Positions 52,788 to 62,961 of a DNA stretch of 64,000 nucleotides are shown here, one piece after another. The translations under genes were made by a program, and so were the position numbers. Source of the stretch: Aliiroseovarius salicola (GTDB taxonomy: Bacteria > Pseudomonadota > Alphaproteobacteria > Rhodobacterales > Rhodobacteraceae); the NCBI RefSeq assembly GCF_027891095.1, contig NZ_JAQIIO010000001.1, forward strand, positions 62,001-126,000, in the 5' to 3' direction. Within the stretch, counting starts at the first letter, position 1, and each line of letters starts with the position of its first letter. A model generated the notes under the pieces. That model was not told where the DNA came from and searched no databases. It saw only the letters and a program-made list of their open reading frames with translations.

Positions 52788-53870
52788 ATGGGCGCTTATA
52801 TCCTGCGCAGGCTGCTTCTGATCATCCCGACACTGCTTGGGATCATGATTGTAAACTTTGCCCTGACCCAATTTGTCCCCGGTGGGCCAATTGACCAGAT
52901 CATCGCCCAGATGGAAGGCGAGGGGGATGTGTTTGAAAGCATCACCGGCGGCACTTCGGAGATAAGCGGCAACGGCGGCGGGGATGAACGCTATCTTGGC
53001 GCACGTGGTTTGCCACCCGAGTTCATCGCGGAACTGGAAAAAGAGTTTGGCTTTGACAAGCCTCCCGTTGAACGATTCTTCCTGATGATGTGGAACTATA
53101 TCCGGCTTGATTTTGGCGAGAGCTATTTCCGATCCATTGGCGTGTTTGAACTGGTCGCCGAGAAAATGCCGGTTTCAATCACACTGGGGCTTTGGTCCAC
53201 AGTCATTGCTTATATCGTATCGATCCCTCTGGGCATCCGAAAGGCGGTGCAGGACGGGTCGCGTTTTGACACCTGGACCTCGGGTATGATCATCGTGGCC
53301 TATGCAATCCCCGGTTTTCTTTTCGCGATCCTGCTTCTGGTGGTGTTTGCTGGCGGGTCTTATTTTCAGTGGTTCCCTCTCAGGGGCCTGACCTCGGACA
53401 ATTTTGAAGAACTGAGCCTATTGGGGAAAATTGGCGATTATTTCTGGCACATCACCTTGCCGGTCCTCGCCACGACCATCGCGAGCTTCGCCACGCTGAC
53501 ACTGCTTACGAAAAACAGTTTCCTCGACGAGATCAAAAAACAGTATGTGGTCACAGCGCGCGCCAAGGGGCTTGCGGAAAACCGGGTGCTCTACGGCCAT
53601 GTGTTTCGCAACGCGATGCTGATTGTGATTGCCGGTTTCCCTTCGGTGTTCCTGGGCGTGTTTTTTGGAAGCTCCGTGATCATCGAAACGCTTTTTTCGC
53701 TGGATGGTCTGGGCAGGCTTGGCTTCGAGGCGGCACTGCAACGTGACTATCCCGTCATCTTCGGCACGCTTTTCGTGTTTGGGCTGATTGGGCTAGTGGT
53801 CGGAATCCTGTCGGACCTCATGTATGTCTTTGTCGATCCACGGATCGATTTCGAAGCGCGGGAAACATAA
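52788..53870 (+). CDS. yejB: ABC transporter permease YejB
   Basis: A 360-residue inner-membrane permease. The N-terminal [30 protein letters not shown] is typical of the OppB/YejB subunits, and the EAA-type loop [23 protein letters not shown] is near residue 250. About six spans are seen. It is followed by yejE after 3 bases. Confidence 0.93.
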   Translation: MGAYILRRLLLIIPTLLGIMIVNFALTQFVPGGPIDQIIAQMEGEGDVFESITGGTSEISGNGGGDERYLGARGLPPEFIAELEKEFGFDKPPVERFFLMMWNYIRLDFGESYFRSIGVFELVAEKMPVSITLGLWSTVIAYIVSIPLGIRKAVQDGSRFDTWTSGMIIVAYAIPGFLFAILLLVVFAGGSYFQWFPLRGLTSDNFEELSLLGKIGDYFWHITLPVLATTIASFATLTLLTKNSFLDEIKKQYVVTARAKGLAENRVLYGHVFRNAMLIVIAGFPSVFLGVFFGSSVIIETLFSLDGLGRLGFEAALQRDYPVIFGTLFVFGLIGLVVGILSDLMYVFVDPRIDFEARET

Positions 53871-53873
53871 GAA

Positions 53874-54980
53874 ATGGCACTCTCCCCGCTCAATCAACGG
53901 CGCTGGCGCAATTTCCGCCGAAATGGCCGGGCCTTCTGGTCCCTGATCTTGTTTATGCTGCTCTTCGGCCTGTCACTTCTGGCTGAGGTGCTCGCAAACG
54001 AAAAACCAATTCTGGTGAGCTATCGCGGCGACCTCTATGCCCCAATCCTTAAGTTTTACCCCGAAACCACCTTTGGTGGCGATTTCAAAACCGAGGCACC
54101 CTATGGCGACATCGAGGTTCAATGCCTGATCAAGTCCGGTGGACTTGAAGCCTGTTGGGATGATCCAGACGAGATCATCGCCCAGGCTGCGACCGGCATG
54201 GTGGATGGGGAATACATCCAAAAGGGTTGGCTGCTCTGGCCGCCTATTCCCTATAGCTACACGACGATTGTGGACACTGGCGGGGCAGTGCCCTCTGCGC
54301 CAACAAGCCAGAATCTGCTTGGCACCGATGACACCTCGCGCGACGTTCTGGCACGGGTGATCTACGGCTTCCGCCTCTCGGTCTTTTTCACCATCGTGGT
54401 GACAGTGCTGACGTCAGTCATCGGCGTCGCGGCTGGGGCCATTCAGGGCTATTTCGGCGGTAAGACCGACCTGATCTTTCAGCGGATTCTGGAGATCTGG
54501 GGATCAACCCCGTCGCTTTATGTGATCATCATTCTATTCGCCATTCTGGGACGAAGCTTCTGGCTGCTGGTCTTCGTGACCGTCCTCTTTGGCTGGCCCG
54601 CTTTGGTCGGCGTGGTCAGGGCTGAATTCCTGCGCGCCCGCAACTTCGAATATGTCCGCGCCGCTCGAGCGCTTGGTGTGTCGAACCGTGTGATCATGTT
54701 CCGACATGTACTGCCCAATGCGATGGTGGCCACGCTTACGCTCTTGCCCTTCATCATCACCGGCACGATCTCGACACTTGCGTCGCTTGATTTCCTCGGC
54801 TTCGGCCTGCCCTCTTCGGCTCCGTCACTGGGTGAATTGACCCGTCAGGCCAAGGCCAACCTGCAAGCACCCTGGTTGGCTTTCACCGCCTTTTTCACAT
54901 TCTCAATCCTGCTGTCGCTGCTGGTCTTCATCTTCGAAGGCGTGCGCGATGCGTTTGACCCGCGAAAGACCTTCCAATGA
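53874..54980 (+). CDS. yejE: ABC transporter permease YejE
   Basis: A 368-residue permease with an N-terminal anchor and a large periplasmic loop containing GTDDTSRDVLARVIYGFRLS, then five spans and the EAA loop YVRAARALGVSNRVIMFRHVLPNAM. The end overlaps the yejF start by 4 bases (ATGA), so the two are coupled. Confidence 0.93.
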   Translation: MALSPLNQRRWRNFRRNGRAFWSLILFMLLFGLSLLAEVLANEKPILVSYRGDLYAPILKFYPETTFGGDFKTEAPYGDIEVQCLIKSGGLEACWDDPDEIIAQAATGMVDGEYIQKGWLLWPPIPYSYTTIVDTGGAVPSAPTSQNLLGTDDTSRDVLARVIYGFRLSVFFTIVVTVLTSVIGVAAGAIQGYFGGKTDLIFQRILEIWGSTPSLYVIIILFAILGRSFWLLVFVTVLFGWPALVGVVRAEFLRARNFEYVRAARALGVSNRVIMFRHVLPNAMVATLTLLPFIITGTISTLASLDFLGFGLPSSAPSLGELTRQAKANLQAPWLAFTAFFTFSILLSLLVFIFEGVRDAFDPRKTFQ

Positions 54981-56593
54981 CGGATGCAAATGTTCTCAAA
55001 GTACAAGACCTGCGGGTGAGCTTCCGCCAAGACGGCAAGCTCCATCCTGCTGTGCAGGGTGTGAGTTTCTCGGTTGGACGCGGGGAAACCGTGGCCATCG
55101 TTGGCGAAAGCGGCTCGGGGAAATCTGTAACCGCGTTGTCCACCGTGGGCCTGTTGCCTGAGAGTGCATCAGTTGAAGGGTCCGTGACCTATGAAGGGCG
55201 CGAGATGATTGGGGCGTCTCTCGCTGACCTGCGGGACGTTCGCGGCAACGACATCAGTTTCATTTTTCAGGAGCCGATGACGTCGCTCAACCCTCTGCAT
55301 ACAATTGAAAAACAGCTCGCTGAGAGCCTCGCCTTGCATCAGGGCTTAACCGGGGATGCCGCCCGCGCCCGCATCCTTGACCTTCTGAACAAAGTGGGAA
55401 TTCGCGATGCGGAAAACCGACTGTCCGACTATCCGCACCAACTGTCAGGCGGGCAACGCCAACGCGTGATGATCGCCATGGCACTGGCCAACGAGCCGGA
55501 ACTTCTGGTCGCAGACGAACCCACCACTGCGCTGGACGTGACCATTCAGGCACAGATCCTTGATCTGCTCATGGATCTCAAAAGAAGCGAAGGGATGGGA
55601 CTTCTATTCATCACCCATGACCTCGGCATCGTGCGCCGCATCGCGGACCGGGTTTGCGTGATGAAAGATGGCGCTATTGTCGAAGAAGGCCCCACCGCCA
55701 AACTCTTCGCCAATCCGCAGCATGACTACACCAAGACCCTGATCAATGCTGAAGCACAGGGTCGGCCCGATCCCGTGGCCGAAGACGCGCCCGTGATTGC
55801 CAACACCGAAAACCTGCGCATCTGGTTCCCGGTCCAACGAGGTCTCATGCGGCGCACCGTAGGGCATATCAAAGCGGTGAATGCTGCAAGCTTCTCGGTC
55901 CGGGCAGGTGAAACCATCGGCATCGTGGGCGAAAGCGGGTCCGGGAAAACCACACTGGCCTTGGCGGTGATGCGCCTGATCAGTTCCGAAGGGCCGGTAG
56001 TGTTTCTGGGCGAAGATATTCAGGGGCGCAAGTCACGCCAACTGCAACCCCTGCGGCGCGACATGCAAATCGTATTTCAGGATCCCTACGGCTCTCTTTC
56101 CCCGCGTATGACCTGCGAGGAAATCATTGCCGAAGGGCTGACCGTGCATGGGGTAGAACCGGGACGAAACCGGCGTGAGATGGTTGCAGAGATTATGGAA
56201 GAGGTCGGACTGGACCCCGCCGCGATGCACCGCTATCCGCATGAGTTTTCCGGTGGGCAACGCCAGCGCATCGCCATCGCCCGCGCGATGATCCTGCGAC
56301 CGAAACTAATGGTGTTGGACGAACCGACGTCTGCGCTCGACATGACGGTCCAGGTGCAGATTGTCGAATTACTGCGCAATCTTCAGAAAAAATACGGTCT
56401 GGCCTATCTCTTTATCAGCCACGATCTGCGGGTGGTCCGCGCGCTTTCACACAAAGTCCTCGTCATGCGCGCAGGCGACATCGTAGAAAGCGGCGAAGCC
56501 AAACAGATTTTTGACGCGCCCGCGACAGAATACACGCGCGCCCTCATGGCCGCCGCCTTCGACATGAAGGCATCAGAGGCCGTATCGCAATAG
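54977..56593 (+). CDS. yejF: ABC transporter ATP-binding protein YejF (two nucleotide-binding domains)
   Basis: A 538-residue ATPase made of two fused ABC domains. First half: [17 protein letters not shown] (Walker A), [16 protein letters not shown] (signature), [14 protein letters not shown] (Walker B). Second half: [34 protein letters not shown] and [13 protein letters not shown]. Both domains look active. It completes the yejABEF unit. A repeat element follows. Confidence 0.95.
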   Translation: MTDANVLKVQDLRVSFRQDGKLHPAVQGVSFSVGRGETVAIVGESGSGKSVTALSTVGLLPESASVEGSVTYEGREMIGASLADLRDVRGNDISFIFQEPMTSLNPLHTIEKQLAESLALHQGLTGDAARARILDLLNKVGIRDAENRLSDYPHQLSGGQRQRVMIAMALANEPELLVADEPTTALDVTIQAQILDLLMDLKRSEGMGLLFITHDLGIVRRIADRVCVMKDGAIVEEGPTAKLFANPQHDYTKTLINAEAQGRPDPVAEDAPVIANTENLRIWFPVQRGLMRRTVGHIKAVNAASFSVRAGETIGIVGESGSGKTTLALAVMRLISSEGPVVFLGEDIQGRKSRQLQPLRRDMQIVFQDPYGSLSPRMTCEEIIAEGLTVHGVEPGRNRREMVAEIMEEVGLDPAAMHRYPHEFSGGQRQRIAIARAMILRPKLMVLDEPTSALDMTVQVQIVELLRNLQKKYGLAYLFISHDLRVVRALSHKVLVMRAGDIVESGEAKQIFDAPATEYTRALMAAAFDMKASEAVSQ

Positions 56594-56623
56594 TGCATAG
56601 GCTGAAAAGGCAACCGGACCCTG

Positions 56624-56671
56624 GGCCTTTTTTCTTGCCGAAAACACCTCGGAGCGCGAGGCAGAGCCTCG
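56624..56671 (+). repeat. Interspersed GC-rich element, short copy j
   Basis: GGCCTTTTTTCTTGCCGAAAACACCTCGGAGC, then GCGAGGC-AGA-GCCTCGC. It lies between the convergent yejF and carboxypeptidase genes and lacks the GGGGC-GCCCC hairpin. Confidence 0.65.
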
Positions 56672-56698
56672 CATCCCCCGTCGCATCACTGCGAAAGA

Positions 56699-58171
56699 TC
56701 AGCTGGGACCCAAGACCATGCAATCTGAATTGCGGGCTGTCAGGCGCCGGCACGCCAGGTCAGCCTGTTCCTGTGTCATGCCAACAAAGTTCGCATACCA
56801 CCCTTTCGGTCGGTTCACCACTTTACGCAACGCATCATCCAGCGTGTCGATTTCCTTAAGCGCCGTTTTCAACAACAGCCGTTCCGCCTGATAGCGAGAT
56901 CCAAGGATGCCGACATTGATCCCCCAATGGCGCCCACCCGAAGTCGACATGCGCGTCACAACTTCTTGCGGCACAGGTGCTGCGTTTTTTGCCGGGCGTG
57001 CCGCAAGCACTATCGCAGCGGGACGTGGCGGGGGGGGAACCGCAGAAAGCGGGGCGATATCTCCGCCTAAAACAGGTTTGGCAATCGCAGTTGCAGGTGC
57101 CGAAATTGAGGCTCGTACCAGATTGTTTTCGCTACGGGCCACCTCTTCCACCGCTTCCGCAATCCCTTCGGTCAGGGCCGCCAGCTGTGTGGAGGTCACA
57201 GGTGTCGCCTCTTCGGGACCGGGGCGCATTTTCGGGCGCAGGCTTTTCTTGACAGCCGTCACCAGCCGTATGGTCTTGCCAGCCGTACCGGGGGCCACAC
57301 CACCAGGCGTATAGGCCGGTCGTTGGGGTTTGCGCACAGCAACTCGGCTGGGGGCACGGCGGAAACCAAGGTTCATCAGTTCTGCCACTTTCGCATTGCG
57401 CGACGCAGTTGATCGCCCTCCAAAGACTGTGGTGATGATCCGCTCACTTCCCCGCTCCGCCGAGGCCACAAGATTAAAACCTGCCGCGCGAGTGTAGCCG
57501 GTCTTGATCCCATCCGCCCCGCGATAGCTGTTCAGGAAGCGGGTATTGGTGTTCGCCACTTTACGCACCCCGGCATCCGCTGTCCGGCGCGAAAACAGGT
57601 TGTAATAATCCGGATAGTCATAAAACACATGCCGCCCAAGAGTGGTCATGTCCCGTGCAGTCGACAGATGTCCACTTTCGGTCAGGCCATGGGCATTCTT
57701 GAAATGCGTGCGCGTCATCCCCATTGCCTTGGCGGTGCGGTTCATTCGGCGCGCAAATGCTGCTTCGGACCCGGCAATTGCAATTCCGATGGCAGTGGCA
57801 GCGTCATTGGCAGACTTGATCGACGCGGCGCGGATCAGATAGCGCAGTTTGATCTTCTGACCGGTTCGCAATCCCAGCTTTGACGGCGGTTCCGCCGCCG
57901 CTTTGCGGGGAATCGTCACAACGGTGTCGAGAGATATCTCACCACGGGTAATTGCCTCGAACGCCACATAGAGCGTCATCATCTTGGTCAAGGAGGCCGG
58001 GTGCAGCCGGGTATCGGCATTTCGAGAATGCAGCACCTTGCCGGATCGGGCATCAACCACCATAGCCGCATAAGGCGCGGCGCTTGCCTGCGATATCGCA
58101 AGCATTGAAATACAGCAAATAACTGCAAGAAATAGCCAATGTCTGGCCGACTGCCCAAGACGTGTCTGCAC
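56699..58171 (-). CDS. D-alanyl-D-alanine carboxypeptidase with SPOR domain
   Basis: A 490-residue low-molecular-mass penicillin-binding protein. A signal peptide (LFLAVICCISMLAISQASAAPY) leads into the catalytic domain with SLTK (SxxK), KSAND (SxN) and KTGYTRAAG (KTG), and a Pro/Ala-rich linker. The last ~75 residues (HWGINVGILGSRYQAERLLL and following) form a SPOR domain, which binds denuded peptidoglycan at the septum. It probably trims pentapeptides, with the SPOR part directing it to division sites. The gene is isolated from the neighbours. Confidence 0.92.
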   Translation of the reverse strand: MQTRLGQSARHWLFLAVICCISMLAISQASAAPYAAMVVDARSGKVLHSRNADTRLHPASLTKMMTLYVAFEAITRGEISLDTVVTIPRKAAAEPPSKLGLRTGQKIKLRYLIRAASIKSANDAATAIGIAIAGSEAAFARRMNRTAKAMGMTRTHFKNAHGLTESGHLSTARDMTTLGRHVFYDYPDYYNLFSRRTADAGVRKVANTNTRFLNSYRGADGIKTGYTRAAGFNLVASAERGSERIITTVFGGRSTASRNAKVAELMNLGFRRAPSRVAVRKPQRPAYTPGGVAPGTAGKTIRLVTAVKKSLRPKMRPGPEEATPVTSTQLAALTEGIAEAVEEVARSENNLVRASISAPATAIAKPVLGGDIAPLSAVPPPPRPAAIVLAARPAKNAAPVPQEVVTRMSTSGGRHWGINVGILGSRYQAERLLLKTALKEIDTLDDALRKVVNRPKGWYANFVGMTQEQADLACRRLTARNSDCMVLGPS

Positions 58172-58371
58172 GTCGCTTACCTTTTCTGCCTCAAATCAGG
58201 TCGTTGCCTGAAGCGCGGGTCTGTTGCCCACTCGTTTATTTTCTTCAGCGTAACACGGGAAATGCGATAGGGAAAAGACATTCTTTTCAATGGGATTCGG
58301 GTGGTGAATTGCCGTGTCCCCCGGAACACGCCCGCTATATCTAGAAGCTGTAGAACTTGATCATACCAGAT

Positions 58372-59070
58372 CTATACCAATTCACGGATCAACTTGGGCA
58401 ATTGCCCCAGATCCTCTATCTGACGAAACCGAGCATGGGCTGCGGGTTCATCGGCCAATTCATATTCCCATGTCAGGTCATGAGGTACATGGATGCCCCA
58501 TGCCCCGGCTTCGAGCGCCGGGATCACATCAGACTTGACCGAGTTTCCTACCATCATCGCGGTGGACGTGCCGCCAAACGGCGCAAAGGCACGGGTATAA
58601 ACGCCAGGCACCTTGTCAGAGACAATTTCGACCGCTTCAAACATCTCGCCCAATCCGGATTGCGCCAGCTTGCGTTCCTGATCCAAAAGATCACCTTTTG
58701 TAATCAACAAGATCGCGTGATCCCGCGACAGTTCCGTAATCACGTCTTCGACGTGGGGCAACAGTTCAATCGGGTGTGCCAGCATTTCCTGCCCCGCATC
58801 GATCAACTCGGCAATGACGCTTGCCGGCACTTTGGCATCTGACACCTCAATGGCAGCTTCAATCATCGACAGGGTAAAACCTTTGATCCCAAATCCGTAT
58901 CGTCCCAGATTGCGCCGTTCAGCCGCCACCAAACGCGCAGCCAGATGATCAGGGTCGACAAAATCCGACAGCAGCTCTGCGAACCGCTCCTGCGTCAGGC
59001 GAAAAAATTGTTCGTTCTGCCACAGGGTGTCATCTGCGTCGAAACCAATTGTTGTGACTTTTGTGCGCAT
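58372..59070 (-). CDS. HAD-superfamily hydrolase
   Basis: A 232-residue protein. Motif 1 is GFDADDTLWQNEQFF (DxDDT), motif 2 ILLITKGD, motif 3 lysine in the region KLAQSGLGEMFE, and motif 4 MVGNSVKSDVIPALEAGA. It fits HAD phosphatases of the YjjG/GS1 type; the substrate is unknown. The ATG at 59068-59070 is chosen since motif 1 then starts about ten residues in. Confidence 0.88.
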   Translation of the reverse strand: MRTKVTTIGFDADDTLWQNEQFFRLTQERFAELLSDFVDPDHLAARLVAAERRNLGRYGFGIKGFTLSMIEAAIEVSDAKVPASVIAELIDAGQEMLAHPIELLPHVEDVITELSRDHAILLITKGDLLDQERKLAQSGLGEMFEAVEIVSDKVPGVYTRAFAPFGGTSTAMMVGNSVKSDVIPALEAGAWGIHVPHDLTWEYELADEPAAHARFRQIEDLGQLPKLIRELV

Positions 59071-59258
59071 TCTGCTAAGAGCCTCATAACGTCCGGCACC
59101 TAGGACCGGAACCAATTTGAATCGGGGACGGTCCGGCACTTTTGAAACACCGACACGAACCCTATATACTCGCCATAACCAGTAGAATGGCCGAAATGGT
59201 TTACGGCCTCAACATGTCAAACCTGCGGAGAAGTTCCTTGCGTTTTGTACCCACCCAT

Positions 59259-59591
59259 ATGTCCGCCCCGATCTATGATGCGGGAAGCGATGACGATGGA
59301 GAAGCCGGTGTTGCGCTGGCCACAAAGCCGAAAACGCGCCGTCCCCGGATGTATAAAGTGATGATCCTGAACGATGACTTCACTCCGATGGAGTTTGTGG
59401 TGATGGTGCTGGAACGGTTCTTTGGCATGAACCATGCGCAGGCCTTTGAGCTGATGCTGACTGTGCACAAGAAAGGGCTGGCCGTGGTGGGGGTCTATTC
59501 ATTTGAGATCGCGGAAACCAAGGTAACACAAGTCATGCAGCTTGCCCGCGAACACCAGCATCCATTGCAATGCACCATGGAAAAAGAGTGA
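59259..59591 (+). CDS. clpS: ATP-dependent Clp protease adaptor ClpS
   Basis: A 110-residue N-degron adaptor that feeds substrates to ClpA. The core [20 protein letters not shown] and [23 protein letters not shown], ending [10 protein letters not shown], is unmistakable. The N-terminal extension is acidic (SDDDGEAG). The start is uncertain: ATGs at 59187, 59214 and 59259 are all in frame and none has a good Shine-Dalgarno; 59259 gives a length typical of the family. Confidence 0.93.
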   Translation: MSAPIYDAGSDDDGEAGVALATKPKTRRPRMYKVMILNDDFTPMEFVVMVLERFFGMNHAQAFELMLTVHKKGLAVVGVYSFEIAETKVTQVMQLAREHQHPLQCTMEKE

Positions 59592-59676
59592 TTGCGCCGA
59601 AACTCTGGATATTTCCACCCTGCCGCTTACCATGACATAACCCGCCGTGATCCATGGCGTGATCTGAGGTCCACAT

Positions 59677-60678
59677 ATGTTCCATACACGATTGTCTCTC
59701 GCACTTGGTGACGGCGTTCTCACCCTGCCGGAAGAGGGTCAGATCGCCGTTTTCAACCCTGGTCTGGACACCAATCTGTCTGATCTTCCCAAGGAACGGG
59801 TGGACATTGTTGCCCCAGACTTCCCTGTGCATGAAGCATGGCGGAGCAGAGGGTGGAATGTGACCCCCAGCTTGCCGGACAAGCAATTTGCGGCTGCGGT
59901 CATATGTGTTCCCCGAGCCAAGGCACTGGCGCAGGCATGGATCGCAGAAGCGAGCGCCAGAACAGACGGCGGCCTGATCATTCTTGACGGGCAGAAAACC
60001 GATGGAATTGATAGTCTGTTGAAATCACTCAAGAAACACTCGAATCTTCAAGGTGTGATTTCCAAAGCGCATGGCAAAATTGCCGGGATCACGGGTGCGA
60101 ATGTGGCGGATTGGACGGCACAAGACAAACGTCTGCAAGAGGGTTTCATCACCCGCCCGGGTGTCTTTTCCGCCGATGGGATCGACAAGGGGTCCGAGGC
60201 ATTGATCAAAGCCCTGCCCACGACACTCAAGGGTCGCATCGCAGATTTGGGTGCGGGGTGGGGGCTGTTGTCCCATCATGCGCTTAAACAAGACGCCGTT
60301 GAGCATATCGACCTGATCGAGGCGAATTCATCTGCGCTTGATTGTGCCCGGAAAAACATCACTGATCCACGTGCACATTTCCTTTGGGGGGATGCGATCA
60401 CATATCTGGCTAAAGCCCCTTACGATACGGTAATTTCGAACCCCCCATTTCACACAGGACGCAAAGGGGATCCTGATCTGGGTCGGGCCTTCATTCGCAC
60501 CGCTGCGAAAATCCTGAAAGGATCAGGACAGTTGATCATGGTCGCAAACCGTCACCTTCCCTACGAAGACACATTGTCCGAGTATTTCCGCGAGGTTGAA
60601 GAAATTGGCGGTACCCCCGGCTTCAAGGTAATCCGTGCCGCCAAACCAAATACAAAGGCCGGTCGCAACACGCGCTGA
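59677..60678 (+). CDS. Class I SAM-dependent methyltransferase (RsmC-like)
   Basis: A 333-residue protein with an N-terminal degenerate half and a C-terminal methyltransferase domain: GRIADLGAGWGLLSHHAL (SAM site) and VISNPPFHTGRKGDPDLG (NPPF, guanine N2 type) near 257. This is the layout of RsmC, which methylates G1207 of 16S rRNA. It follows clpS by 85 bases on the same strand. Confidence 0.88.
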   Translation: MFHTRLSLALGDGVLTLPEEGQIAVFNPGLDTNLSDLPKERVDIVAPDFPVHEAWRSRGWNVTPSLPDKQFAAAVICVPRAKALAQAWIAEASARTDGGLIILDGQKTDGIDSLLKSLKKHSNLQGVISKAHGKIAGITGANVADWTAQDKRLQEGFITRPGVFSADGIDKGSEALIKALPTTLKGRIADLGAGWGLLSHHALKQDAVEHIDLIEANSSALDCARKNITDPRAHFLWGDAITYLAKAPYDTVISNPPFHTGRKGDPDLGRAFIRTAAKILKGSGQLIMVANRHLPYEDTLSEYFREVEEIGGTPGFKVIRAAKPNTKAGRNTR

Positions 60679-60717
60679 GTTCGCATAGGCTCAAGTTCGG
60701 GGAATCAGGAGAGCACC

Positions 60718-61545
60718 ATGTCTTTTTCCATCGCAGGCAAAACCGCTATTGTCACAGGGGCCGCCAACGGGATCGGCCTGGCCATCGCCCGCCATTTTGC
60801 AGATCACGGTGCGAATGTGATTTGTGCAGATATGGACGAAGCTGGTCTTTTGAAACAATGGGGTGAAAACCCCGAAGACGAAGATGACACGCCCTCCAAT
60901 ACCCGCATCTTCGCGGGTGACCTGCGTGAAAAGCTGACCATTGCCAACCTTCTGTCTGCCACGATCGATGCTTTTGAGCGGGTGGATATACTAATCAATG
61001 CCTCACGGCAGGTGATGTTATCCGATCCAATGGATGCGGATAATCTGGCCGTGCAAACGCTTTTGGATCAGAACCTGATGACCAGCCTGCGACTAAGCCA
61101 ATTGGTGGCCAAGCGCATGATTCAGCAAGGAATGAACCTGAGCGAAGATGAACAGGACGAGCCCCTTGGTGCCATCGTCAACCTGTCCTCAATCGCCGCA
61201 TCCCGCACTCAACCCGGCCTTCTGGCTTACTCGGTGGCCTCGGCTGCGGTGGATCAAATGACCCGATCACTTGCGGTTGCGCTGGCGCCAAGTCGCATCA
61301 GGGTCAACGCCGTCAGCTTTGGATCATTGATGAGCGCAAGCCTGCGCGACACCATTCGGGGCGACAAGAGCACACGCGAGGAAATTATCGACGGTACCCC
61401 TCTTGGGCGGATCGCCAGTGCCACCGAAGTGGCGGAAGCGGCACAGTTCCTATGCTCAGGCAGCTCCAGTTTCATGACAGGCCACATCCTGACCATTGAT
61501 GGCGGGCGTAGCCTTTTGGATGTTGTCGGCAACCCCGCCCATTGA
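60718..61545 (+). CDS. SDR-family protein lacking the catalytic lysine
   Basis: A 275-residue Rossmann-fold protein. The cofactor loop is VTGAANGIGLAIARHFADHG at about 12-31. The SDR motif reads AYSVASAAVDQ: Tyr171 is present, Ser158 fits, but the lysine four residues after Tyr is Ser175. The usual NNAG also reads NASRQ. So it may be a cofactor-binding or regulatory protein, or use another mechanism. It follows the RsmC-like gene by 39 bases and converges on a lipoprotein gene. Confidence 0.88.
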   Translation: MSFSIAGKTAIVTGAANGIGLAIARHFADHGANVICADMDEAGLLKQWGENPEDEDDTPSNTRIFAGDLREKLTIANLLSATIDAFERVDILINASRQVMLSDPMDADNLAVQTLLDQNLMTSLRLSQLVAKRMIQQGMNLSEDEQDEPLGAIVNLSSIAASRTQPGLLAYSVASAAVDQMTRSLAVALAPSRIRVNAVSFGSLMSASLRDTIRGDKSTREEIIDGTPLGRIASATEVAEAAQFLCSGSSSFMTGHILTIDGGRSLLDVVGNPAH

Positions 61546-61548
61546 ACT

Positions 61549-61929
61549 TTACTGGCACGCCTTGTTGGCGTCCTCCAGCGCTTTGCGTTCTGACTTGAGG
61601 TCCTCCAACCGCGCACGCTCTGCTTTATGCTCATGATAGCTCGGTAGAGTGGATCTGATCTCTGGGCTGGGTGCGCAGACCGATACAAATGGCAAAGGGC
61701 TTGCGCAAAGATTCAGTGGGTTGGCAATCTGCACCACCGAATTATTTGTCCGATAGCCCCGTTCCTGACGTGCCTCGAGAGTTTTGATCTCTTTACCCAA
61801 AGTGGCCAAATGCGCAGCCACTTGAGGATCACAGCCCGCAGGAACAGGCGTTGCAATCTGCGACTGTGTCGTTGTCTGGCAGGCAGCGAGTCCCAGAATA
61901 AGAACGCATCCCAAGAGCGGTTTCTTCAT
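61549..61929 (-). CDS. Putative lipoprotein of unknown function
   Basis: A 126-residue protein. The start MKKPLLGCVLILGLAACQTT has a lipobox (LAAC, Cys17), so it is lipid-anchored. The rest contains scattered cysteines (AGCDPQV, NLCASPL, SVCAPSP) and a charged helical tail (HKAERARLEDLKSERKALED). The ATG at 61927-61929 is chosen over an upstream one because it starts the signal. I know no family. Confidence 0.75.
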   Translation of the reverse strand: MKKPLLGCVLILGLAACQTTTQSQIATPVPAGCDPQVAAHLATLGKEIKTLEARQERGYRTNNSVVQIANPLNLCASPLPFVSVCAPSPEIRSTLPSYHEHKAERARLEDLKSERKALEDANKACQ

Positions 61930-62067
61930 ATCAGTATCCCCCAATGCACGTCGTGACATGCTGCCACTCTACTCAATTGTGCGCTTGGCTTGTCAGGGGA
62001 AAACCTGATAGCTCGTCACCATAACTCGCGCTGATAGACCAGTATCGACAGGACAGAGGACCCCGCC

Positions 62068-62958
62068 ATGAGTGACCAAATGCAAGATCAGAAATCCCGT
62101 GCAAGCGCTTGGTTTGAAGAGTTGCGCAATCAGATTGTGGCGGCATTTGAAGACCTGGAAAACAATCAGAACACTGGTCCTTTCGCTGACGCACCAGCCG
62201 GGCGATTTGAAGTCACCAACACCAAACGCAGCACCGATGATGGGTCGGACGCTGGCGGTGGCCTGATGAGCGTCATGCGGGGTGGCCGCGTATTCGAGAA
62301 AGTCGGCGTGAATATCTCGACCGTTTACGGAACCCTTGGGGTGGCCGCGCAACAAGCCATGGCCGCACGCGGAGTGCCTGGCATCAAAGAGGACCCGCGG
62401 TTCTGGGCCTCGGGCATTTCTCTGGTGGCCCATATGCAAAACCCGCATTGCCCGGCGGTTCACATGAACACCCGCATGTTCTGGACGCCAAACGCCTGGT
62501 GGTTCGGTGGTGGATCCGACCTCAATCCCTGCATCGAATATGACGAAGACACCGCACATTTTCACGCGATACAGAAACAACATCTCGATCCTCATGGAGA
62601 AGACCTCTACCCGGAACTGAAAGCCTGGGCGGATGAGTATTTCTATGTACCCCATCGCGGGCGTGCGCGCGGCGTTGGCGGGATCTTTATGGATGACCGC
62701 AACTCCGGCGACTGGGAGGCAGATTTCACGCTGACACAGGATATCGGTCGCGCCTTCCTGCCCGCCTTTCTTCCCGTGACCGAAAAGCGCCGCAACACGG
62801 AATGGTCTGACGCTGACAAGGACACGCAGCTCGTGCATCGTGGGCTCTATGCCGAATACAATCTGGTCTATGACCGTGGCACCAAATTTGGCCTGGCCAC
62901 CGGGCATGATGCCAATGCGGTCCTGATGAGCCTGCCACCGATGGCCAAGTGGGTTTAA
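62068..62958 (+). CDS. hemF: Oxygen-dependent coproporphyrinogen III oxidase
   Basis: A 296-residue enzyme that turns coproporphyrinogen III into protoporphyrinogen IX using O2. Motifs: GGGLMSVMRGGRVFEKVGVN, the conserved HCPAVHMNTRMFW, WWFGGGSDLNPCIEYDEDTAHFH, and the end VLMSLPPMAKW. Length is usual for the family. AGAGGA precedes the ATG. A gene of unknown function follows after 3 bases. Confidence 0.96.
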   Translation: MSDQMQDQKSRASAWFEELRNQIVAAFEDLENNQNTGPFADAPAGRFEVTNTKRSTDDGSDAGGGLMSVMRGGRVFEKVGVNISTVYGTLGVAAQQAMAARGVPGIKEDPRFWASGISLVAHMQNPHCPAVHMNTRMFWTPNAWWFGGGSDLNPCIEYDEDTAHFHAIQKQHLDPHGEDLYPELKAWADEYFYVPHRGRARGVGGIFMDDRNSGDWEADFTLTQDIGRAFLPAFLPVTEKRRNTEWSDADKDTQLVHRGLYAEYNLVYDRGTKFGLATGHDANAVLMSLPPMAKWV

Positions 62959-62961
62959 ATC

